Source: Rhizobacter sp. OV335 (GTDB lineage Bacteria; Pseudomonadota; Gammaproteobacteria; Burkholderiales; Burkholderiaceae_C). Taken from it: DNA of 64,000 nt. The notes under the pieces were generated by a model. It made no database searches. It saw only the letters and a list, made by a program, of their open reading frames with translations, and had not been told where the DNA came from. The DNA is taken from assembly GCF_900142965.1 (NCBI RefSeq), contig NZ_FRCQ01000004.1, positions 248,001 through 312,000 of the forward strand, given 5' to 3'. The translations under genes and the position numbers were made by a program. This document shows positions 53,486-60,804 of this stretch, piece after piece (the stretch's first letter is position 1; each line of letters starts with the position of its first letter).

Positions 53486-53566
53486 TCAGGTGTTGTCGTC
53501 TTGAATTACCGGAGCACCCGTCACGGCCCGCAATTCATCACTCGACAATTGCCGAGGCCAGGTCAT
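53486..53566 (-). CDS. Small peptide A (26 aa), double-glycine-like motif
   Basis: A 26-codon frame directly after the stop of peptide B (TGA-ATG on the minus strand), ending DELRAVTGAPVIQDDNT. It is homologous to the last 24 residues of peptide B and shares its last ten residues' pattern with the DP-EP-like protein at 54394-54774 (DPVIQNDNT). DELRAV-T-GA resembles the leader end of double-glycine peptides, which would leave an eight-residue core PVIQDDNT. No separate ribosome site; translational coupling with B is likely. Could equally be a degraded gene end. Confidence 0.45.
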   Translation of the reverse strand: MTWPRQLSSDELRAVTGAPVIQDDNT

Positions 53567-53725
53567 TCACCTGGTGTCGTTCTGGACGACAGGCCCGCCG
53601 CACACCGCCCGGAGTTCGTCCGGATCGAGTTCTCGCGTCGAGGAAGGTGCCTGCATGGGTTCGGTGCTCGGTACATCCGCCGCCAGACCGTCCAGCTCGC
53701 CGTTCACGTTGACCAAAGGTGTCAT
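53567..53725 (-). CDS. Small peptide B (52 aa) with GG-type leader
   Basis: Starts MTPLVNVNGELDGLAADVPS and ends DELRAVCGGPVVQNDTR. The ELDPDELRAVCGG segment matches the consensus L-S-x-E-E-L-x-x-V-x-G-G of bacteriocin and Nif11-type leaders, predicting cleavage after GG and an eight-residue core. GGAG stands about 6 bases before the ATG, supporting translation. Pro/Ser/Thr-rich central part, no TM segment. The gene sits in a tandem set with peptide A and two larger relatives. No exporter with a C39 peptidase is in the window. Confidence 0.55.
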   Translation of the reverse strand: MTPLVNVNGELDGLAADVPSTEPMQAPSSTRELDPDELRAVCGGPVVQNDTR

Positions 53726-53778
53726 TTCTGCTCCGTGTTGAGTTGAGGGGAAAGACGGCGCGTCGGGAACCCGGCGCG

Positions 53779-53801
53779 CCTGTCGAAGTATCGACGACAG
53801 G
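53779..53801. repeat. Inverted repeat upstream of peptide B
   Basis: CCTGTCG-9 bases-CGACAGG, in the spacer between peptide B and the next remnant; could be an operator or terminator. Confidence 0.35.
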
Positions 53802-53810
53802 TCGGACAGC

Positions 53811-53868
53811 TCAGCGGTTTTTGTTCTGGATCACGGGATCGAAGCTGCCGGTCAAGCCCGAGGCGATT
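53811..53868 (-). pseudogene. 3' remnant of a DP-EP-like small gene
   Basis: Reads SGLTGSFDPVIQNKNR-stop, closely matching the end of the 126-aa protein at 54394 (TGLNG, then SFDPVIQNDNT). Its upstream part is missing: the frame runs directly into a regulator fragment on the other strand, marking a deletion or recombination junction near 53868. Confidence 0.65.
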
Positions 53869-54350
53869 TCGCGGACATGGCCGACCTGGCGCTGGCGATG
53901 AGCGAGGTCGACGAGGCGGTGTACCTCGGCCACCAACTGGTCGATTCGCTGCGCAGCAAGCGCGCCCCGGCGACGCTGTGCACGGCGCAGCTGAACCTGA
54001 TGCATGCGCTGCTCGTCCACGGCTCGTTCGACGAAGCGTCGCGGCTGTCGCGCGAGGCTGTGCCGCTGGCGAGCGATTGCGGGTTGCTGTGGCAGGCCGC
54101 CGACACGCTGGCCTGGCTCGCCGCCGTCCAGGGCGACCTGCAGACCGCGGCGCAGCTCGCGGGCTGGTCGGACGCCGCCTCCCGGCGCCGCGGCGAACCG
54201 GAGGGGATCCGGCGCTCGCCGCGCCGGGAGACGGTGCAATCGATGATCGACTCGCTGCCGCCCGCCCTGCGTGCCGAGTCGACGTCGACCGGTGCCGCGC
54301 CGGGCGAGGCCGACGTCGTGGCGCTGTGGGACAGGGCAACGGCTGCCTGA
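53869..54350 (+). pseudogene. Truncated duplicate of the regulator C-terminus
   Basis: Residues ADLALAMSEVDEAVYLGHQL and TLCTAQLNLMHALLVHGS are nearly identical to residues 680-740 of the 50892-53405 regulator, at DNA as well as protein level, then diverge towards the end (VVALWDRATAA versus AIVSLWNGTSAGD). Wing and NTPase domains are absent. The frame has an ATG at 53877 but no ribosome site. The fragment is best explained as the 3' end of a second regulator copy lost by recombination. Confidence 0.75.
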
Positions 54351-54393
54351 GGGCCCGGCCTCGGTGAGAAGCCTCCCCCGGGCAGCCGCGGAT

Positions 54394-54774
54394 TCAGGTG
54401 TTGTCGTTCTGGATCACCGGATCGAAACTCGCCTTGTCCGTCGGACCATTCAAGCCGGTCTGCTTGATGAACACGGTGTACGAATACGCCTCGCCGTTGT
54501 TGTTCAGGTTGCTCACCAGGCAGCGGCTCGGGTCCTGCGGGTCGATCATCGGCGTGCCGAACGGATTCCCCGACAAGGTGTTGAAGATGACGGGCGGGTT
54601 GTCGAATTCCATGTTCTGGGTGACCAGCGAGAACACGATGGTCAAGGGCCCCGCGCCGTAGTCCGCCATGTAGAGCACCTCGGGCGTCGCGCTGGCCTTC
54701 AATTTGTTGTCTATGTCGCGAAAGCCCACGACGCGGACGATGGGGGTGCGCACTGCGCTCGGATTTTCACTCAT
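54394..54774 (-). CDS. DP-EP-like small protein (126 aa)
   Basis: Starts MSENPSAVRTPIVRVVGFRD and ends SFDPVIQNDNT. The body (PLTIVFSLVTQNMEFDNPPV, CLVSNLNNNGEAYSYTVFIK) is beta-rich with an immunoglobulin-like pattern and reminds me of the DP-EP family, small proteins named for a C-terminal DP...P motif with unknown function. AGGAGCCAGGTC stands before ATG 54774. Overlaps the TIR gene's stop by ATGA, so it is made with it. Two small peptides and one remnant downstream share its C-terminal signature. Confidence 0.7.
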   Translation of the reverse strand: MSENPSAVRTPIVRVVGFRDIDNKLKASATPEVLYMADYGAGPLTIVFSLVTQNMEFDNPPVIFNTLSGNPFGTPMIDPQDPSRCLVSNLNNNGEAYSYTVFIKQTGLNGPTDKASFDPVIQNDNT

Positions 54775-56957
54775 GACCTGGCTCCTGATGAAGGGTTGGA
54801 GACCGCACTGCCGCCCCGCGCGGCACGCAGCTTGTTGGCAAACTCGACATACGCGGGGTGTCGATAGGTGGAACGTTCGATCCGCTCGGCCAGGGCATGG
54901 GCCGCCGCGAGATCCCCGAGGCGGAACTTCGCCCAGGCGAGCGGGGTGAGGATCGCGCCATCGGCCATGTCGGCAAAGGGCGCCAGCTCGTCGGCGGCGC
55001 GCCGCCACGCGGCGCGTGCCGCGTCGGGGTCGCCCTCGGCTCGCAACTCGCCCAGGCCGAGCGCCGCCTGGGCGACGAACACAGCATGCTTGGCGCGGTC
55101 CGGCGTGCCGGCGCCCAGACGCGCCGCGGGATCGTTGAGGAAACTGTCGATGCGCACGGCCACCGCCGATCGATCCTTCGGCTCGGCCAGCTGCGCCGCC
55201 AGTGCCAGCTCGCGCGCGCGCAACCGCACCGCGTAGAGAGGGTTGCTGCTGTTGGTCGAGCGCACCTGGGCACCGCATTCGGAGGCCTGCGCCCACTCGC
55301 CGCGGGCCTCGGCCAGGCGCTGCCGGGCGAGCAGGACCTCGGCGACGCGCAGCCGGGCGAAGCAGGCGTCGCCCTTCCAGAAAAGATTGGCCGGGTCTTC
55401 GTTCGACAGCCTGTCCGCGATGCGCAGGCTGGCCGCCGCATCCTCGGTGGCCTCGGTGGGGCGCCCCAGCGCCAGCTGGTACTGGCTGGTCGCGTTGAGC
55501 GCATTCTGGATGCCGCGCTGTGCCGTCTTGTTCCTGTCGACGTCCGGCATGCCGCGGAACAGCGCCAGCTTCTCGCGCTGCTCCGCCAAGGCACGCTCGT
55601 AGTCGCCCAGCATCTCATAGCCGATCGCGCGCCAGCCGAGCGCCTGCGCCAGCTCGAACCTCACCGCCGGCCGGCTCTGCGCGATCTGCTGCAGGAGATC
55701 GCGTGCCGCCTGCAGCGATTCGAGGGCCGGCCCCGGCCGGTTCGTGCCCAGCAGCACAGTGCCCAGGTTGACATGCGCAAAGGCGACCTCGGCGCGCCAG
55801 TCCAGGTTGGACGGGTCGATGCGCAACAGTTGCTCCGACAGCGTCCGGTACTCGGTGAGCCGGGCCTCCGCGGTGCGCACGTCCCCACGCTTCCACGCCG
55901 CCTGGCCGACCCAGAACACGCTCTGCGCATGCTCGAACAGGCGCTGGCTGTCGCCCGGTGCCTGGGCCAGCAACTGGGCCGTGGTCTGCGCCGCGCGCTC
56001 GAACACTTCCTGGGCCTGCGCGGCGTTGCCGCGCAATTGCCGGATCTCGCCGATCAGGTGCATCGCCCGCGACCGGTGCCCGAGCGCGGTCGAATCCAGC
56101 ACCTCGGCGTCCTGCGCCCCGTAGTACGCGAGCGCCTTCTCGCCCACCGAATCCAGCACCTCCAGCCGGCCCACCGGCTCCAGCTTCTTGCGCAGGTCGC
56201 CGAGCATGAACTCGATCAGGCCCTCGGCCTGCGCACGCTGGTGCTGTGCCTCGTTGCGCGCGCGCACCGCCAGCACGGCCATCAGCGCGAACACGACGAC
56301 GCCGACGGCCGAGGCCGATGCGATTCCCGCCAGCCAGCGCAGCCGGCGCTGCGTGTCGCGCTGCACCAGGTCGTCGAAGCCGACGCCGACCATGCCGGCC
56401 AGCAGCTTCAGCGCCGCGCGACGCGGGCCGTCGCCCTCGGCGCGCTGGTCGGCGGCGATCGGCTCCAGCGCTTCGCCCTCGGCCCGGCCGTCGGCCGTCA
56501 ACGCGAAGCGCAGCGCTGGCGGGAAGCACTCGCTCGCCTCGCGGCCCGGCGTGTTGCTCGCGAACGGTTCGCCCGCCGCGATCAGTGCCAGCACGCGGCC
56601 TTCGCCATGCAGGCGCTTGAATTCGATGATCTCGCGGTTGACCCACGGCGATCGCGCCGCGTCCGGCGAGCAGACGACGATCAGCCAGCGGCTGGCCGCC
56701 AGCGCCTCCTGCACGCTCGCCTTCAGGTCGGCGCCGGCGTTCAGCTCGTCGCGGTCGCGGAACAGCGGCGACAGCCGCGCCGGCACCGGCCCCTGCGGCG
56801 TCGCGCGCCCGACCAGCCGCTTCGGCACGCGGTACGTCTCCAGCTGCCGCTGCAGGCGGCGCGCCACCAGCTTGTCGTGGTGGCTGTAGCTGATGAACGC
56901 CCCGTAGCGGGGCGAGGGGGCGGGCGGCGAGGCGGGCAGCGAATCCTCGGCGCTCAT
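54771..56957 (-). CDS. TIR-domain protein with TM and TPR-like repeats
   Basis: A 728-residue protein. The TIR domain (about 18-140) opens YGAFISYSHHDKLVARRL and has SRWLIVVCSPDAARSPWVNR then EIIEFKR, with Glu109 placed where TIR NADases keep their catalytic Glu. Residues about 208-231 form one membrane helix (WLAGIASASAVGVVVFALMA). The rest is TPR-like helical repeats (MHLIGEIRQLRGNAAQAQEV, MLGDYERALAEQREKLALF). The start at 56957 overlaps the SLOG gene stop by ATGA. Likely a membrane sensor/effector acting on NAD+ or making an NAD-derived signal. Confidence 0.88.
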   Translation of the reverse strand: MSAEDSLPASPPAPSPRYGAFISYSHHDKLVARRLQRQLETYRVPKRLVGRATPQGPVPARLSPLFRDRDELNAGADLKASVQEALAASRWLIVVCSPDAARSPWVNREIIEFKRLHGEGRVLALIAAGEPFASNTPGREASECFPPALRFALTADGRAEGEALEPIAADQRAEGDGPRRAALKLLAGMVGVGFDDLVQRDTQRRLRWLAGIASASAVGVVVFALMAVLAVRARNEAQHQRAQAEGLIEFMLGDLRKKLEPVGRLEVLDSVGEKALAYYGAQDAEVLDSTALGHRSRAMHLIGEIRQLRGNAAQAQEVFERAAQTTAQLLAQAPGDSQRLFEHAQSVFWVGQAAWKRGDVRTAEARLTEYRTLSEQLLRIDPSNLDWRAEVAFAHVNLGTVLLGTNRPGPALESLQAARDLLQQIAQSRPAVRFELAQALGWRAIGYEMLGDYERALAEQREKLALFRGMPDVDRNKTAQRGIQNALNATSQYQLALGRPTEATEDAAASLRIADRLSNEDPANLFWKGDACFARLRVAEVLLARQRLAEARGEWAQASECGAQVRSTNSSNPLYAVRLRARELALAAQLAEPKDRSAVAVRIDSFLNDPAARLGAGTPDRAKHAVFVAQAALGLGELRAEGDPDAARAAWRRAADELAPFADMADGAILTPLAWAKFRLGDLAAAHALAERIERSTYRHPAYVEFANKLRAARGGSAVSNPSSGARS

Positions 56958-57595
56958 CGGCGCGTGTCCCGCACGTGCGCGAGCACCGCGTCGAGCCGGC
57001 GACGGTCGCAGCGCTGCTCCAGCGTGCCGCCGGCGCGCGGCCACAGCAGCCGCGGGCGCTGGCGCGGCCGGGTCGACAGGTGCAGCACGGGGATGCGGCG
57101 CCGGACGGCTTCGTCGACCACGTCGGCGGTGCCGCCGGTGCCGCGCGACGGCGCGCCGTCCCACAGCGCGAGCAGCAGGTCGGCGCGGTCGAGCAAGGCA
57201 TGCCCGGCGCGCAGGTAGGTGCGCCCGGCGACGCGCAGCGGCCCGCGCAGCTCGGTGATGCGCGCTGCGTCGTCGAGCAGCGCCCGGTACTCGCGGCGCG
57301 ATGCGGCGCTGCTGAAGCCGCGGGCGTAGTCGTCGCGCGGGCGCGGCAGCACCGCGTGCAGCGTGTAGCCGACCTGCAGGCCGAGCCGCGCGAGGTGGCG
57401 GTCGCTGCCTTCGGCCAGGTTCGACAGCAGCACCGGCTCGATGCAGCGCGACGCGCTCGCCAGGTGGGCGAGCACCGGCTCGATCTGCGGCGTGATCAGG
57501 TCCAGCTGATGTTGTGAGATGCGATTCAAGCGATGCCCCGTGACACCGACGTGCAGCCCCCTCGCCGGATGCCGCTTGTGGCACGGTGCCGGCAT
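56954..57595 (-). CDS. SLOG-like nucleotide-sensor protein
   Basis: A 213-residue Rossmann-like protein. LHVGVTGHRLNRI and EPVLLSNLAEGSDRHLARLG form the N-terminal half, and ADLLLALWDGAPSRGTGGTA followed by DVVDEAVRRRIPVLHL is the SLOG/LOG-type phosphate-binding end (GGT-x-x-VV). SLOG domains sense NAD-derived or nucleotide ligands; in Thoeris systems a SLOG domain reads the product of a TIR enzyme. No effector domain is fused. ATG 57595 is favoured by GAGGGG upstream. First or second gene of the TIR operon. Confidence 0.78.
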   Translation of the reverse strand: MPAPCHKRHPARGLHVGVTGHRLNRISQHQLDLITPQIEPVLAHLASASRCIEPVLLSNLAEGSDRHLARLGLQVGYTLHAVLPRPRDDYARGFSSAASRREYRALLDDAARITELRGPLRVAGRTYLRAGHALLDRADLLLALWDGAPSRGTGGTADVVDEAVRRRIPVLHLSTRPRQRPRLLWPRAGGTLEQRCDRRRLDAVLAHVRDTRR

Positions 57596-57643
57596 CGCGA
57601 TCCCCTCGGGCTCCCTCACGTCGCTACTGCAGAACGGCACAGG

Positions 57644-57889
57644 TCAGTCCAGTTTTTCCTTCACTGCGGACATGGCCTCGTCCCCGAGCATAGGGCGCGT
57701 TGACCCCGTGCCGGATGACTGCGTGGTGCGTGCATGGCCAGCCGCGGTGGGAAGTGCGCAAGAAATCACGAGTGGCGCCGGCGTCGCGAGCGCATGGAAG
57801 CCCGCGAACAGCGCTGCGACCCCGAGAACGGCCGCGGCAAAGCGCAGTTGCGAGGTGTGCAGGATGAAGAGCGGGCGCATCGGTTTCAT
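57644..57889 (-). CDS. Small hydrophobic protein at head of the TIR/SLOG operon
   Basis: An 81-residue frame opening MKPMRPLFILHTSQLRFAAA with one hydrophobic helix (residues 17-36) and a polar Ser/Thr-rich tail. It ends 48 bp before the SLOG start on the same strand. Could be a small exported or membrane partner. Codon usage is only moderately typical, and an alternative start exists at 57880. No family recognised; treat as a possible gene. Confidence 0.4.
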   Translation of the reverse strand: MKPMRPLFILHTSQLRFAAAVLGVAALFAGFHALATPAPLVISCALPTAAGHARTTQSSGTGSTRPMLGDEAMSAVKEKLD

Positions 57890-57923
57890 GGCCCCGATGG
57901 TCGGCGCTGCACCGGCCTGCCGT

Positions 57924-57950
57924 CCTGAAGCGCGGCTGAATTGTCCTGAA
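57924..57950. promoter_or_regulatory. CTGAA triple direct repeat, copy 2
   Basis: CTGAA begins at 57925, 57936 and 57946, the same 11/10 spacing as copy 1, and 24 of 27 bases agree. It lies between the head of the TIR/SLOG operon (-) and an alpha/beta hydrolase (+), so it may control either or both. Confidence 0.7.
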
Positions 57951-58004
57951 GCCGCATAGGCCGCCGCTGTCCCAGGGCGGACAGCGCGGCGGCGGGCAAG
58001 CTCC

Positions 58005-58018
58005 TAAGATCGGCGGCC
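58005..58018 (+). promoter_or_regulatory. -10-like TAAGAT, leaderless start
   Basis: TAAGAT at 58005-58010 is followed by 8 bases and the ATG at 58019 without a ribosome site. Confidence 0.4.
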
Positions 58019-58945
58019 ATGTCGTCCCCGTACCTCCCCCATCGCCCCGGCCGCAGCCGCTTCGTCGAACTGCGCGGCCTGCGCTGCCACCTGCACGAAT
58101 GGGGCGATGCGAGCCAGGCCAGCCCCGCGCGGCCGACGCTCGTGATGCTGCACGGCTGGATGGATGTCGGCGCGTCGTTCCAGTTCGCCGTCGATGCGCT
58201 GGCGGCGATCGAAGGCGCCGACCGCCACGTGATCGCGCCCGACTGGCGCGGCTTCGGCCTCAGCGACCCGGGCGGCGCCGATGGCTACTGGTTCCCCGAC
58301 TACCTCGGCGACCTCGATGCGCTGGTCGATTCGGTGGCCGGCCCGGCCGCCGCGATCGACCTGCTCGGCCACAGCATGGGCGGCAACGTCGCGATGGTCT
58401 ATGCCGGCGTGCGGCCCGAGCGCATCCGCCGGCTCGTCAACCTGGAGGGCTTCGGCTTGCCGGCGACCCGCCCGGCGCAGGCGCCGAAGCGCTACCTGCA
58501 ATGGCTGGACGAGTTGAAGCAGCCGATGGAGCTGCGCCCCTACGACAGCCTGCAGGCTGTCGCCGACCGGCTGCGCAAGACCAACCCGCTGCTGAGCGAG
58601 GACCGCGCGGCCTGGCTGGCCGGCCACTGGTCGCGCCAGGCCGACGACGGGCGCTGGCACATCCTCGGCGACCCGGCCCACAAGCGCGCCAACCCGGTGC
58701 TGTACCAGAAGGACGAGGTGCTGGCCTGCTGGCAGCGCATCGCCGCGCCGCTGCTGTGGGTCGAGGGCGACCGCACCGACGTCTCGAAGTGGTGGGGCGA
58801 CCGCTACCCGCGCAGCGACTTCGACGCCCGCCTCGCGCAGGTGCCGCAGGTCGAACGCCAGGTGCTGTCGCCGGCCGGGCACATGCTGCACCACGACCAG
58901 CCCGAGGCCCTCGCCGCCCATCTGGCGCGTTTCCTCCAGGCCTGA
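58019..58945 (+). CDS. Alpha/beta hydrolase (SERHL-like)
   Basis: A 308-residue cytoplasmic hydrolase. Catalytic blocks: LVMLHGWMDVGASFQFAVDA, VIAPDWRGFGLSDPGG, nucleophile LLGHSMGGNVAMVYAG, and the His in LSPAGHMLHHDQPEALAAHL. It matches esterase or epoxide-hydrolase-like serine hydrolases. The CTGAA box lies 69 bp upstream, beyond a probable own promoter. Substrate unknown. Confidence 0.9.
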   Translation: MSSPYLPHRPGRSRFVELRGLRCHLHEWGDASQASPARPTLVMLHGWMDVGASFQFAVDALAAIEGADRHVIAPDWRGFGLSDPGGADGYWFPDYLGDLDALVDSVAGPAAAIDLLGHSMGGNVAMVYAGVRPERIRRLVNLEGFGLPATRPAQAPKRYLQWLDELKQPMELRPYDSLQAVADRLRKTNPLLSEDRAAWLAGHWSRQADDGRWHILGDPAHKRANPVLYQKDEVLACWQRIAAPLLWVEGDRTDVSKWWGDRYPRSDFDARLAQVPQVERQVLSPAGHMLHHDQPEALAAHLARFLQA

Positions 58946-59022
58946 CCGGCCGCCTCGCCCGTGCGGGCATGCGCTGCGTGCGAAAATCCCGCGATTCACA
59001 AAACACACACGGGAACTGCACC

Positions 59023-60127
59023 ATGGACGTCGAACACATCAATGCCATCGGCAACACCCTGGCCGACCTGACCGAGCGCACGGTCGGCCTCCGGGGGTAT
59101 CTTTGACTACGATCGCAAAGCACTGCGACTGAACGAAGTCAACGCCGCGCTCGAGAACCCCAAGGTCTGGGACGAGCCGAAGCGCGCGCAGGAGCTGGGG
59201 CGCGAGAAGCGCACGCTCGAGCAGGTCGTCGAGACCATCGACCACCTGACCGGCAACCTGGCCGACAACTCCGAGCTGTACGAGATGTCGAAGGCCGAGG
59301 GTGACACCGACGGCCTGCAGGCCATCGAGGCCGAGACCGCCAAGCTGGCCGAGATCGTCGACGGGCTCGAGTTCCGCCGCATGTTCAACAACCCGGCCGA
59401 CCCACTCAACTGCTTCCTCGACATCCAGGCCGGCGCCGGTGGCACCGAGGCCTGCGACTGGGCCGGCATGCTGCTGCGCCAGTACCTGAAGTACGCCGAG
59501 CGCAAGGATTTCAAGGCGACGGTCGAGGACCAGTCCGACGGCGAAATCGCCGGCATCAAGAGCGCCACGATCAAGATCGAGGGCGAGTACGCGTTCGGCC
59601 TGCTGCGCACCGAGACCGGCGTGCACCGGCTGGTGCGCAAGAGCCCGTTCGACTCCGCGGGCGGGCGCCACACCAGCTTCGCGAGCGTGTTCGTCTACCC
59701 CGAGGTCGACGACACGATCGAGATCGACATCAACCCGTCGGACGTGCGCACCGACACCTTCCGCGCGAGCGGCGCCGGTGGCCAGCACATCAACAAGACC
59801 GACTCGGCGGTGCGCCTCACGCACATCCCGACCGGCATCGTCGTGCAATGCCAGGACGGCCGCAGCCAGCACAGCAACCGCGACGTGGCCTGGAAGCGGC
59901 TGCGCTCGCGCCTGTACGACCATGAGATGCGCAAGCGCATGGAAGAGCAGCAGAAGCTGGAAGACACCAAGACCGACGTCGGCTGGGGCCACCAGATCCG
60001 CAGCTACGTGCTCGACCAGAGCCGCATCAAGGACCTGCGCACCAACGTGGAGATCTCCAACACCCAGAAGGTGCTGGACGGCGACCTCGACCAGCTGATC
60101 ACCGCCAGCCTGAAGCAGGGCATCTGA
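59023..60127 (+). CDS. prfB: Peptide chain release factor 2, programmed +1 frameshift
   Basis: RF2 recognises UGA and UAA. The frame is 59023-59103 then 59105-60127, joined by a +1 shift at CTT-TGA-C (stop at 59104-59106), 367 residues in all. The frameshift site has the classic upstream internal Shine-Dalgarno (GGGGGTAT) and slippery CTT. The peptide-release motif GGQ is at residues 252-254 ([12 protein letters not shown]) and the stop-recognition SPF is in [10 protein letters not shown]. Autoregulation: when RF2 is scarce, ribosomes shift and make more. Confidence 0.97.
59095..59107 (+). other. prfB recoding site
   Basis: GGGGGTATCTTTGAC context: the G-run pairs with 16S rRNA three bases ahead of CTT, and the in-frame UGA at 59104 stalls the ribosome until RF2 binds or the +1 shift occurs. 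Confidence 0.95.
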
Positions 60128-60789
60128 TGACGCAGCTGAAGGCCCTGCTCTTCGACCTGGACGGCACGCTGATCGACAGCATGCCGCACCACCACACCGC
60201 CTGGGTCGAGTGGCACCGGCGGCGCGAGCTGACGATCGACGCCGAGCGCTTCTTCCTCGAGACGGCCGGGCGCAGCAACGTCGAGATCTTCACCGACATG
60301 CTGCCCGGCCGCAGCGGTGACGACTACGCCGCGCTCGCCGCCGAGAAGGAGGCGATCTACCGCGACATCGCCGCCACCCGGCTCGGGTTGATCGCCGGCA
60401 CGCACGAGCTGCTCGACCGCGCGGCCGGCCTCGGCCTGAAGCTCGCGGTGTGCACCGCGTCGACGCCGCAGAACATCGCGCTCGCCTACGACCGCTTCGG
60501 CATCGGCGACAAGGTGCAGACCACCGTCAGCCCGGCCGACGGCCTGCGCGGCAAGCCGCACCCGGACATCTTCCTCGAGGCGGCGAAGCGCCTCGGCGTG
60601 AGCCCGGCCGAATGCCTGGTCTTCGAGGACGCGCCGCTCGGCGTCGAGGCCGCGCGCCGCGCCGGCATGAAGGCCGTCGCGCTGACCACGACGATGGGCG
60701 CCGACGCCTTCGCCGGCTTCGACAACGTCGTCGCCGTGGTGCCCGACCTGCTCGATGTGCACCTTTCCTTTCCGATCCATCAGCCCTGA
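60127..60789 (+). CDS. HAD-superfamily phosphatase (beta-phosphoglucomutase-like)
   Basis: A 220-residue HAD hydrolase. Motif I is LLFDLDGTLIDSMPHHH with the Asp nucleophile and acid/base Asp; motif II VCTAST; motif III Lys in GLRGKPHPDIFLEAA; motif IV VFEDAPLGVEAARRAGMKA. A subclass I helical cap (residues 15-90) suits sugar-phosphate or phosphoglycolate-type substrates. ATG 60127 overlaps the prfB TGA by one base, implying coupling. Confidence 0.9.
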   Translation: MTQLKALLFDLDGTLIDSMPHHHTAWVEWHRRRELTIDAERFFLETAGRSNVEIFTDMLPGRSGDDYAALAAEKEAIYRDIAATRLGLIAGTHELLDRAAGLGLKLAVCTASTPQNIALAYDRFGIGDKVQTTVSPADGLRGKPHPDIFLEAAKRLGVSPAECLVFEDAPLGVEAARRAGMKAVALTTTMGADAFAGFDNVVAVVPDLLDVHLSFPIHQP

Positions 60790-60804
60790 CGAAAGAAGAA
60801 CACC

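Noticed and set aside
54771-57595. Calling the locus a standard Thoeris system
   Set aside because: No SIR2 domain or known ThsA effector; the TIR protein is membrane-bound with TPRs. Only the TIR+SLOG pairing is shared.
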